Source: Melampsora larici-populina 98AG31
Taxonomy: Eukaryota > Basidiomycota > Pucciniomycetes > Pucciniales > Melampsoraceae
NCBI RefSeq assembly: GCF_000204055.1
Contig: NW_006768823.1
Coordinates: 408,553-472,552, forward strand
Length of the DNA stretch: 64,000 bases
Direction: 5' to 3'
Shown here piece after piece: positions 24,335-33,040 of this stretch (positions within the stretch are counted from its first letter, which is position 1; each line of letters opens with the position of its first letter). The notes under the pieces were generated by a model, which searched no databases, was not told where the DNA came from, and was given only the letters and a program-made list of their open reading frames with translations. The position numbers and the translations under genes are program-made.

Positions 24335-26532
24335 ATGCCTCCAAAAGAACCACGGTATATCAAATCTACCTTCAAGCGGATCGACCAGAGCTCGCCACTC
24401 CCCCTTCCCGCCATGGACGGACCGGTTGGTTTTGCGTGCCCTGCATGTCTCGACGTGGGCAAGACCACCCCGTTGAAATACATCAATCGGTTCCCAAATT
24501 CTTGGAAAGCCGCGGTTAGTTTCCAGAACCAAACTTTCCCTTCACCTTGACAATAGCAGCGGTGGGCTTGCTGCTAACTAACCCACCATGAATTTAATTC
24601 TCAGTGCGGCATCAAGAAGTCTGGCCACTGGTATCGCACTTGGGACCACCATCAACTCACCCACGAGATCACATCAATCAACGCAGGTCACTGGCCTCCG
24701 CTTCCATACGTGCCCCCCCATGCGATCGGCCTAGCCAATCGCCCTCCCCCCCAGTACTACCTCAAGTAACACCTAGCCAGCAGTTGTTGAATCGACTTTT
24801 CAACCCGACCCAACCAACCACGCCACCAGGCTCCGCAACCCAAACTCCGCCCATTCTATGCCGTGGCGTCAACGGGAAAGTGGGACAGAGTCATTCACTG
24901 ACAGATGCCAAGAGAGGAAATAAGGATTGCGTTTACGACGCCTGTGCTTCGGTAAGCTCTTCCAGTCATTCACTCTGTTATGACACTTGAGCTCATCAGC
25001 GCTCTCTGTGCGTAGTGTTGTCAGACCGTTGGTGAGCGAAGTTGTGGGGCCAAAGGCCATCGCAAGCCAACCAAGGACCCCGCAAACGCTTTGATCACCG
25101 GAATCGACCTCTTTGTGGACCCTGCCTTGGCTGGGATGTTGCCTTACCATCCCGACCTCCTCCAGCCACCAACACGAGGGTCTCGTCCAGCCCCTCCCCC
25201 CCATCGCCGCCTACCTCCTCAGAGTGCACAAAGTGGTGCCCGGATAGCGCAAGGGTTCGATCGAGCTATGCTGGGTGATTTTTTCAATTTGCGGACAGAA
25301 CGAGTGCACGACATTATGCGCAACAAACGCTTCACTGCCGACGAGGTCAAGGTGGTCACTGCCTTTGTTTGGCTGAAGGTAGTTTTCTCACCCTCGTATT
25401 GTGGTGTCACCATGATGATTTCTGTTACAAGAAGCTCATATCTTCTTGTATCAGGCAGGCGAGCATCCAGAGGTATACCCCTTTGTGGCCCCCAAGTGGC
25501 CATCTTTTGCCCTCAACCAGTGTGACGCGCTCGTGAGGGAAACTGCTCTAAGTGAAGGATTATCCAAAGGGACTTGGAGTCGATCAGTTTCACTCTGGAA
25601 CCCTAATATTGACCTTTGGGTGAGAGACTTTCTTTTCATTCCTTCGCGCCTGGAACTTCATTTCGTCGAATCGCTTTTGCAGGCCCTTGTTGGGATCGAT
25701 ATTCCATTACGATTTCCAACAACACCACGACAGATCTTTGTCAAGGGGGCACTGCTCAAGCTGCAAGACTGCCCTGGGCTCGAGGCTCGCGTAAGAATGG
25801 CTTACACGAGCAATTGCTCTTCGTCTTGTGCAGCAAGCACTTCCGGTCCTGCCATTCACCAGACAATCACGTCATCCAACAGGCAGCCCACACCTTCTGG
25901 TTCTGGTTCGTCTACAGCCGCGCTTCCGGATCCCTCAGACGCCTGCGCCCAAGACAACCCCGACATCGTCTTTATCCCACGACCCCACCCAGTTTCAGGT
26001 GACTCTCAGCCTCGCGAACGGTCTCCGAGCCGTCGTGATGGCTCTGAGGAGACTCCCACGCAAGGGCCAACAGTGAGTGACCTTTCCCGAGCCGTGCTTA
26101 CCACTGTACACGCAATGTGACTAATACTACGCACACCAGGACCCCATACCCTCACCACCACCACCACCAGCCACCCCAGACATTCCGAAAGAAGCTTGGC
26201 CAGACTTGGAGGCACCAATGACTGTTCTACTTGAATGGGCAGAACTCCACCCCCCCATGACCGTCCTTGGATCATGGGACCAATTGTTTCAACAGCGCTT
26301 CAAAAGCGTCAAAAGTACCATCTACCGCATATCTCGGTGGATCAAAAGGGTAGCGAAAGCCGGCAACGGCAAAAGATGGCAGGAATGGCTAAGTCAACAG
26401 AAGGCTGCGTCACAACCCATCACGATTGAGGCCGCCCGCAAAGCTTTCCACTTGGAATACTTGCAGGTATGCTCCAAAAACAAAAAACTCGGTGATGAAG
26501 GAACCACCAAAAAAAGAAAATTCGGTGAATGA
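24335..26532 (+). CDS. Transposon passenger: cysteine-cluster protein, frameshifted
   Basis: The ATG at 24335 sits in a good context (ACCACCATG). Exons by splice signals and frame are 24335-24514, 24605-24951, 25016-25378, 25455-25619, 25683-26072 and 26140-26532. The product begins MPPKEPRYIKSTFKRID and has a first Cys pair (FACPACLDVGK), then KKSGHWYRTWDHHQL. A second cluster (DCVYDACASCCQTVGERSC) is followed by GAKGH and looks zinc-binding. Then come a helical segment, a Pro/Ser-rich linker, and a basic C-terminus ending KKRKFGE that could be a nuclear signal. Within exon 2 the frame changes at a run of C near 24750, so either the gene is broken by a one-base indel or the run is a sequence error. 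No known family is recognised. It may bind DNA for the transposon (inference). Confidence 0.6.
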
Positions 26533-27380
26533 AGGAGATCTGAGCCATTCCAAACGTCTTCCTATCTGTGTTGGAACTGACACATTTCCAAATCTGTTCT
26601 GTCTGTGACTTCCCTTGTCCCTAATTCAATTGTATGACCGGCTGCTCCATCCCATCCACCCTAGGTACCTCAGGACCATCACGTCTGTCCACCAGTCTTG
26701 GCACTGTAGTTTGCTTCAACTATGTCATCGAATTACATAGTTGTTATAATGTCCAAGAGTATCCCATCTCATTCCTGGATTCGGTTCGCAGTGGCTTCGC
26801 GACTTTGCGTATGCCTCCCTCCCAGGGATGCTCGCTTACTTAGCCAAATCACTAATATAGACACCGAATATTCTAGTTCTAGAAGCGAGTCTAAACAACT
26901 AAACAGCCGCTTTTTCTGACGCGCCAGGAATGCTCGCAAATGGATGGCTTTTGAGACTTGCCTTGCAAGACGTTCCGTATTTACTTTCAACCACCCCCAC
27001 GATCTTTCAACACCACCCACACTTCCTTGATCACTTCACTACTTACGTTCGTTCATTCAATCAGTGTGTTATTTGCCCCTTTTTCCCACCCACGTCTCCT
27101 CTGCTTGTTTTGTGAACTGACTGAATGCAATTCATGCCTTCTGTACCCCATTGCAATTGTGTATCCCTCATCTAGGCCTGCCACAGTGACAGTGGAACCT
27201 CCTACTCCGCATCACGCACCTGTCGATCCACTTACTTTCCAAGCAAGGCCCGAGTCAAGAGCTTAGTGGTGGGTTTCCATTGCATTTCTCCTCTTTTTGT
27301 TGTGAACTCACCATGTCTTTCATTTTGATCAATCTTCTGCCTATGCAATGATACTTTTATCACGTTTCAATCTCCCAGTA
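26533..27380. other. Gap between the two passenger genes
   Basis: Probably the 3' UTR of the cysteine-cluster gene and the promoter of the alpha-kinase gene. A possible upstream exon of the latter may lie near 27175-27265, where an acceptor-like CTAG precedes a frame reading PATVTVEPPTPHHAPVDPL, but I cannot link it. Confidence 0.35.
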
Positions 27381-28648
27381 ATGTCTAGTGAAGCCGGTGA
27401 AAGCGCGGCTTCCACCAACACTGTTCACGTAACCAACCCTGAACCGTTAGTGGGTCAGACCTTGCCACCACCAAACAACATCAACAGTGAAGAAAGGGAC
27501 GCTGCTGGACACATACCAGCCACCTTGCACTCCGTTTGTGGAATGGGTACGCATGCTTCAATGGTCTCTGCAACCCCTTACGCTTGTGCTTCATACTAAT
27601 TGCCAACTTTTTGACATCCGTCAGTCAATCTCCTCTTAGGAGATGCCATTGGGCCATCCATAGATACCCTAGAGCTCGGTCGAGGATCCCTTTCGGTCAT
27701 CGACTCAGACCCCGCTTCGGAATCCACATCACCACCGCCCGAAGCAAATGTGACGATGTTTGCTCTAAGGTCTGACGTTACCGAACATGGGGTTGAGATA
27801 TCATTCCACACCACTGTGGCGACCATTGGCATTACGAATCGGCGCTTACATTCTTGGGATGAACAATCGACTCACCAAGCAATCCTCACGCGGGGACCAT
27901 GTCATGTCATATTTGGCGTCCGAGCTTACAATACTATCCCACGCCAACTTTCCACGTATCTTGGCCACGCCCAGACGTACTTACACGTCGCAGTTCAATT
28001 GGGACGTTTCCGTAACAATTTACAAGGCCGCATGAACATCTTGAACACCACCGATCTTGAGTGGGAAATCCTTCAGGTTTTGAGGGTCAGTTGAATCATT
28101 TCGCACGCCCCGAAATGTGCTGATTCGTTTTTCATTCCAGTTCCAGGAGAACATGGTCGGAGTCTTGCACGAACCTCACATGATCCATAACGGCACTTGC
28201 ATTGAACACTTCACCGCCGAGGAGCTGGTCAATGGCCCCCGTGACAAGTTCAGCCTGGAGACGACGTTCTCCCCAATGCAGCCTCCCCTCCATCGCCACT
28301 TTCTTTGGGAAACTGTTCATAAGATTCTCAACGCTTTCACACATTGGACTTACAAGAGCAGTGGTCACACCAGTTTTGTCACGGGATTTCAGGGTGTTGG
28401 TGTGGTATTGACGGAGGCAGTTGTTCACGATTCCGAGTGAGCCCGCCTCACAGGCCCCAAAATCCAATGTTCGCCTATCTGACGAAGTCCCATTCATTTT
28501 CAGGCGCCGCTGGATTACAGGCAACTACGGTAAATGGGCTATCAGTGAATTCCCTCGCAAGCATGTGTGTAATGCTTTGTGTGGCGCACTGGCCTTTCCG
28601 GTCTTGCCTGAGGTCCCTCCCCCCACCGACTCAGCAGATTGGTGTTAA
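27381..28648 (+). CDS. Alpha-type protein kinase-like protein, probably inactive
   Basis: Four exons join in frame to about 355 aa: 27381-27546, 27625-28085 (donor could be 9 bases earlier), 28141-28436 and 28504-28648. The C-terminal lobe is recognisably an alpha-kinase (eEF2K/MHCK/TRPM7 family): NAFTHWTYKSSGHTSFVTGF, then FQGVGVVLTEAVVHDSE, then TGNYGKW and the zinc module KHVCNALCGAL with its His and two Cys in place. The usual D-L-Q-G signature reads G-F-Q-G, so the expected catalytic Asp is Gly (28384-28386). The ATP-binding Lys region reads FGVRAY, with no clear Lys. So the zinc-stabilised fold seems kept while catalysis is probably lost. It lies inside the KDZ transposon, on the same strand as the cysteine-cluster gene and converging with the transposase. 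Confidence 0.75.
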
Positions 28649-28888
28649 GTGACTTTTGTTTGATTAACCCTCAATTCAAAAGTGTATTTGAATATTTTAT
28701 TTCCCAACACTCATTTAAAACCAAATGTGTCCAAAAGTTTGTCTATGTCTGTAATTGTCTCTGATGTGTTGTCATGAGACCTTTAATGTGACGTACTGAA
28801 ATTTAGTATTATTTGCCACCTTAATACACAAGAAGGTGGCATGTTCAACGCGCCTGTTTGGAGACACAAACACAAGAGTGACGAGTAG

Positions 28889-28926
28889 TCTTTCTGACCA
28901 GAGCAGAAGGGCACCGGTCAGAAAGA
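28889..28926. terminator. Hairpin A between convergent genes
   Basis: An 11-bp perfect stem (TCTTTCTGACC / GGTCAGAAAGA) closes a 16-base loop. It lies past the stop of the alpha-kinase gene and before the end of the transposase gene, and may help end transcription from either side. The role is inferred. Confidence 0.45.
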
Positions 28927-28944
28927 GGAGAAGAACATAATTGA

Positions 28945-28983
28945 ATCGTTCTATGATTCATGCTTCAGGAATCATAGAACGAT
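28945..28983. terminator. Hairpin B between convergent genes
   Basis: A perfect 15-bp stem (ATCGTTCTATGATTC / GAATCATAGAACGAT) with a 9-base loop, 19 bases after hairpin A. It is the strongest inverted repeat in the gap where the two transposon gene sets converge. Confidence 0.5.
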
Positions 28984-29155
28984 CATTGCGGATGAAAGAC
29001 GAGTGTTTCGAAGAACAATCACACTTCTTTGGATTTCGCACAATAAGTACATAGTACAAGTCAAAGAATGTCAAGCAAATCATCACAAGGTATTTTCTAT
29101 CTTGTCTTCACCGGTAAGCTAAAAACAAAGATGCAAAACGGACGGAAGAGATGAT

Positions 29156-31415
29156 TCACACCCTGAGGTTTCCAATGAAGGTTATGTTAGATCTCTTAGC
29201 CAACCGTTTAAGTAGCCAATTATTCCTACGCTCCACAATGTCCTCCATCATGAAATTAAAACATATGCCAGACATACTCCTTGCTATAGATGCAAAACCA
29301 CCATACCAGAGGTTTGCTATTTCGGCTGCTGAAGCGTTAAAAAACCAGCTGCCATCTTCTTCTTGTAGTTCCGGGAAAAGTTTGGGGTCAGTGTAGTACC
29401 GGCAGAACTCGTTGCTTTCCTTGTGTCCTTGAAAGTGGAATGGATCCACCGGAATGACGGTTTTGAGGAAAGGCGTGTAGTCAGCACCACTGTTGTAGAT
29501 GTGGCTGACAAGGTTGCATGCGTTGTCGTAAAAACACACACCCGGCATTTTTTGGGGGAAGGAACGTAGCAAAAAGTCCTGCGACGTTTCTCAGTAATCT
29601 CGACCGCAAACCAACGGAGGTTTTCAGACAATGACTGACCTTTACAGCGCTGACGCCCTCCGAATGGAAGAAGGTCTCCCGAGCCAGAATGATCCCACAC
29701 GTACTCACAATCAGCTGGTTGTTGTGAGTACGGCTGCGGGACAGGCAAACCTTTGCAGTCTTGACTTCACCCCCTTCGCGACCCTGCTCGTGGGCCCGAT
29801 CGCTCTCGTCAGCGTGTTGGACGTCCTCTCATCCAGTTAGCTCGGCGGTTTCCCAGTCCTGGTGCACTGTTGGATCGGAGGGTCGGTTGAGCATGGAGGT
29901 CAAAGTGAAGTTTGATGTGACTCTCGCTTTGAATTTGTAATACGCTTGAATATGCTCTTGAAGCTCGCACGTGTGATGTCCTGGTTGAGCATTGTTCCGA
30001 CAGGGCTGTGCCTGGCATCGGCTACCAAGCCGCTTTTGATGGTGGGGACAGAAGCGATCCTTGACACTGACAAGAGGGGATGTGCAAGGTCCATTTGGAG
30101 GGGGAAGCGCATCTGCTTGCGCTAATTCTTGTAGTTGTGCAGGAGTCGCTGTGCACCGCCAGTGTCCAATTGTGATTCCGTCAGTCACGACCGCTCGGAT
30201 ATCTTCAACAGAGAGAGAATAGGGAGTGGACACGGTCAGATATGTTCAGTCTGGTGTGGTATGGGTCTTGCAATGGTTAGGTGAAGGGACGAAGGGACGA
30301 TTTGACTTACATCCTAATCTGGGATTACCGTCTTCACCAGGCAGTGGAACCACACGGAGGCATGCAGAGCAGACATGCCTGCGATGGTGGCTGCCTTCCA
30401 ACGCAATCCACTCCAGCACCGCTTGCATCGCCTGATGGTATCGCTGGTTGGGAGGACCTGAGGTCTCGACGCTCAAGCAGCTTTGTCGCCAGTCTGCTCG
30501 CAGTAGCAGAGTATGGATATCCAGTGTGTCTCTGCAAGTAGTTTCGGATAATGAGGGTAGAACCTTGGGAGCCGATTCAAGTTCAGGTAGCTCCACGTAG
30601 TCAATGTGGGAGAGATTGAATATGTTGACGAGGTTGAAGTTGGAAATGCTGGAGAAGATAATGTAAGTTCCTTTGGCAATGCACAAACAAAGATGAATGA
30701 CACTGACTGTGCGAGCATCTGTGCATTTCGCATGAACTCCGCGAGGCGATGAGTCATGAAATAATGACAGCTGACCTGATAGGTTTCGTCATTACGTCCA
30801 TTCTGGGCGGAGTAATACGTGCGAATTTTGTTCGCGGAAGAATAGTAGCTTGGTCGATAGTGGGTGGCACATTCTGCTCAACCGCAAACGTTGCTCAGCT
30901 CAGCTTGTTTGATCTGTTGTAGGCATCGTTGGGGAAAATCAACTAACTGGGGCATTTTAAAGTCACAATTCCCACAGTATGAACGCCGTCCAGGTCGTAT
31001 AGGTATCCATGGATTTGAGAGCGATGATGTAACTTTTGCCGGCCATTCTTGGGATCATGACAGAGTAAGCAGTCCTTGACAGGAGTAAAAAGGGTAAATT
31101 CAGGTATCTTGACATCTAAATCACTGCGATAGCCGTGTTGCTGGATCAAAGGTCCGGGTTGAACGTGGAATTGGCTTAACATAGGAGCGATTGCGCGCCA
31201 TAGTTGATGACTTAAATCCGGTGATAGGGAAAGTTTCAGAGCCAGACGTAGGAAGGGTATGGTTGATGTTGAGTCTTTGAATTGCCATGCGTCTTTGCTA
31301 CGGACGGCGACCTCGCTGCAAGGCCAGCGAATCGAACGAGATCACCGACATGCAGTGTCGAGTAGAGCTGAGGGAAATCTTTGGAAAGGATGTCCACAAA
31401 TTCCGAGAGAAGCAT
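29156..31415 (-). pseudogene. KDZ transposase with CxC-type cysteine clusters, frameshifted
   Basis: Coding pieces run on the minus strand from about 31415 (MLLSEFVDILSKDFPQLY) through FTLFTPVKDCLLCHDPKNGR and EGSHHRRHVCSACLRVV. A CxC6-like block follows at 29829-30233: DGITIGHWRC, GPCTS, VKDRFCPHHQKR, then RCQAQPC and GHHTC. It ends with the KDZ core (29156-29572): GVCFYDNACNLVSH, VDPFHFQGHKESNEFC, FFNASAAEIANLWYGGF. The YDNAC Asp and the Glu of AEIANLWYGG match conserved KDZ positions. Introns explain some joins. However, the step from EKRRRTF to LLRSFPQKMPG needs a one-base change in a T run near 29579, and another frame break lies near 31320. The gene is therefore probably dead or mis-sequenced. 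Its role is cut-and-paste mobilisation of the enclosing element. Confidence 0.75.
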
Positions 31416-31627
31416 GATGAGAGTGACTTCGAGATCGTGAGCGGGATGAGAAATTAAATGAAGTGCAAAAGATTTCCAAGTGTGCGGTGATATGTTTGGA
31501 TGTTTGTCACCAGGACTGTTGTTTGTCTGTTGACCATATGACCAAGATCAAGACAGGGGAGGCGACAGGTACCAACAAACCTTTCGATGGTGGGTTATGG
31601 GCCATGATTACATGGGTTGTGAGGGGG

Positions 31628-31675
31628 CGTGACAGTCACTGTCAGCTGTCACGGCCTGACAGTCACGGCCCTCCC
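31628..31675. repeat. Right subterminal repeats (GTGACAGT / CTGTCACG)
   Basis: A dense group of CGTGACAGT-type motifs in both orientations just inside the right terminus. It matches the motif found twice at the left end and supports the two ends belonging together. Confidence 0.6.
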
Positions 31676-31820
31676 AGTGGCTGCGACCTCTGGGTTATAT
31701 CAGAGTTGACTGTACAGCTAGCCTTATTTATACAAGAAAGAATTCCAGCTACCCTACACAGAGTCCCCGAAAATCTCTACACCACAGGGGTGTTTTGCCC
31801 GCCTGCAGGCGGTCCATCCA

Positions 31821-31874
31821 GGCCACCTGGAGACGGTCTGCCCTTCTGCAAAGGTAGGCGGTCTCCAGGTGGCC
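31821..31874. repeat. Hairpin with 14-bp perfect stem
   Basis: GGCCACCTGGAGAC at 31821-31834 pairs with GTCTCCAGGTGGCC at 31861-31874. A diverged relative (CAGGCGGTC..CAGGTGGCCCTCA) occurs near 32224-32280. The region looks like part of a GC-rich repeat family. No gene is supported in 31713-32337. Confidence 0.55.
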
Positions 31875-32337
31875 CTCACGCGCAATGTCTGGCAGGCACC
31901 TGCTGGGCTCGCCGGTAGGCTGGCTTGCTTGCGCCCGCTGGCGGGCTGTGATCTGCCTTCCGTCCATCAAAAAAGCAGTTGTACACAGTATGTACATTAA
32001 GGACAGAACCATGTCGTAGTCCTCAAGCAGATACTTCAGAGTTTCCATGAAGGATTTGTTACTTTGTATAATTATATACAAAAACAAGCGACTCCAAGTT
32101 CAAACCTGAGCCAGGATCATCACGAAAGACACCAATCATATCGTGATATTGATTTCAACCGCGTATTTGGTCTGACGATGGCCCAGAGGCCGACTACGGC
32201 CTCGATTTCTCTTGTCCATCTTCAGGCGGTCAGTGGGCCGCCGATTGATGGCCTGCCAGCCGGTCTACAGGTGGCCCTCAGGAATGACCATTCTCAGACT
32301 AAGAAAGGCCATTTCTAGACTCAAAGCCCCTCCGTGG

Positions 32338-32449
32338 TGTAGCTGACCAAATTTTGGCCCTGTAGACTGAGTAATCGGTACTCAAAGCAACTATGTACGC
32401 GTACATATGTAGCTTTGAGTACCGCATAGAGGCACAAAACTCAGCTACA
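32338..32449. repeat. 112-bp foldback element
   Basis: The arms begin TGTAGCTGA and end TCAGCTACA. Inner arms CGGTACTCAAAGC (32376-32388) and GCTTTGAGTACCG (32412-32424) are perfect complements, around a TATGTACGCGTACATA centre. It is non-coding and probably a small DNA transposon derivative. Confidence 0.6.
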
Positions 32450-33040
32450 AGAGCTTGTAGTGTACATACTGTAACTTGACAAGCTACACTATCCCAAGGG
32501 CAAGATTCTTGTTAAATGCACTCAGTTACACTACACACAAAATGCACGGTAGCATGTTGCAGCATAGCTGTCTCAGCATTGGTATGAGTCTTATAAATCT
32601 TGTACAATACTAGGTCAGAAATCCAAGCACATGTGACTTTCAATTGTGTATCTAGCCAATACCTGAACCGCTCCAAAACGCAATGAAAAACAACTCTGCG
32701 GAGTTGGCGCTATGGCTCACTCCCCTATGACATTGCTACTTTTGAGGTAAAAAAACTTACAAAGTATCGGAGTGGAGAATTCGCTTTTTGTCGGATATAT
32801 AGCTCATTGGTCAGGTTGGAGTCAGAAGGCAAGAAACTTAATTGTGTATGTATTCCATATCATGTATGATAATGTGTCTTTAGAACATAAAAGACAATCG
32901 GGAAAAGTTATGAGACATTGGGGGGAAAAAAGTAAAAAACAAAAACAGAAAGTTTTTGTAGAGTGAGAAAAAGATAACAGTAAAAGAGAACAGTATCTAT
33001 TGGGGTTTCTTAGACTTTGCCATAGCTTCAACATAGGCTT
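32450..33040. other. Non-coding DNA beyond the hAT gene 3' end
   Basis: No gene or paired repeat is seen. GAGCTTGTAGTGTACATAC-like fragments at 32450-32500 may be further debris of the neighbouring foldback element. Confidence 0.35.

Larger units (their letters stand above)
23853..31712. mobile_element. 7.86-kb KDZ-type DNA transposon carrying two passenger genes
   Basis: The left terminus at 23853-23872 (CAGTCGACTCTGATATAA..) and the right terminus at 31693-31712 are inverted repeats that differ at one of 20 bases. Each is flanked by TA (23851-23852, 31713-31714), which fits a TA target duplication. CCGTGACAGT-like repeats sit just inside both ends. The interior is visibly more GC-rich than the flanks. 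It holds a KDZ transposase with cysteine clusters (minus), a cysteine-cluster protein (plus) and an alpha-kinase-like protein (plus). This is one coherent unit by ends, subterminal repeats and gene content. That the plus-strand genes are true cargo rather than later insertions is inference. Confidence 0.75.
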
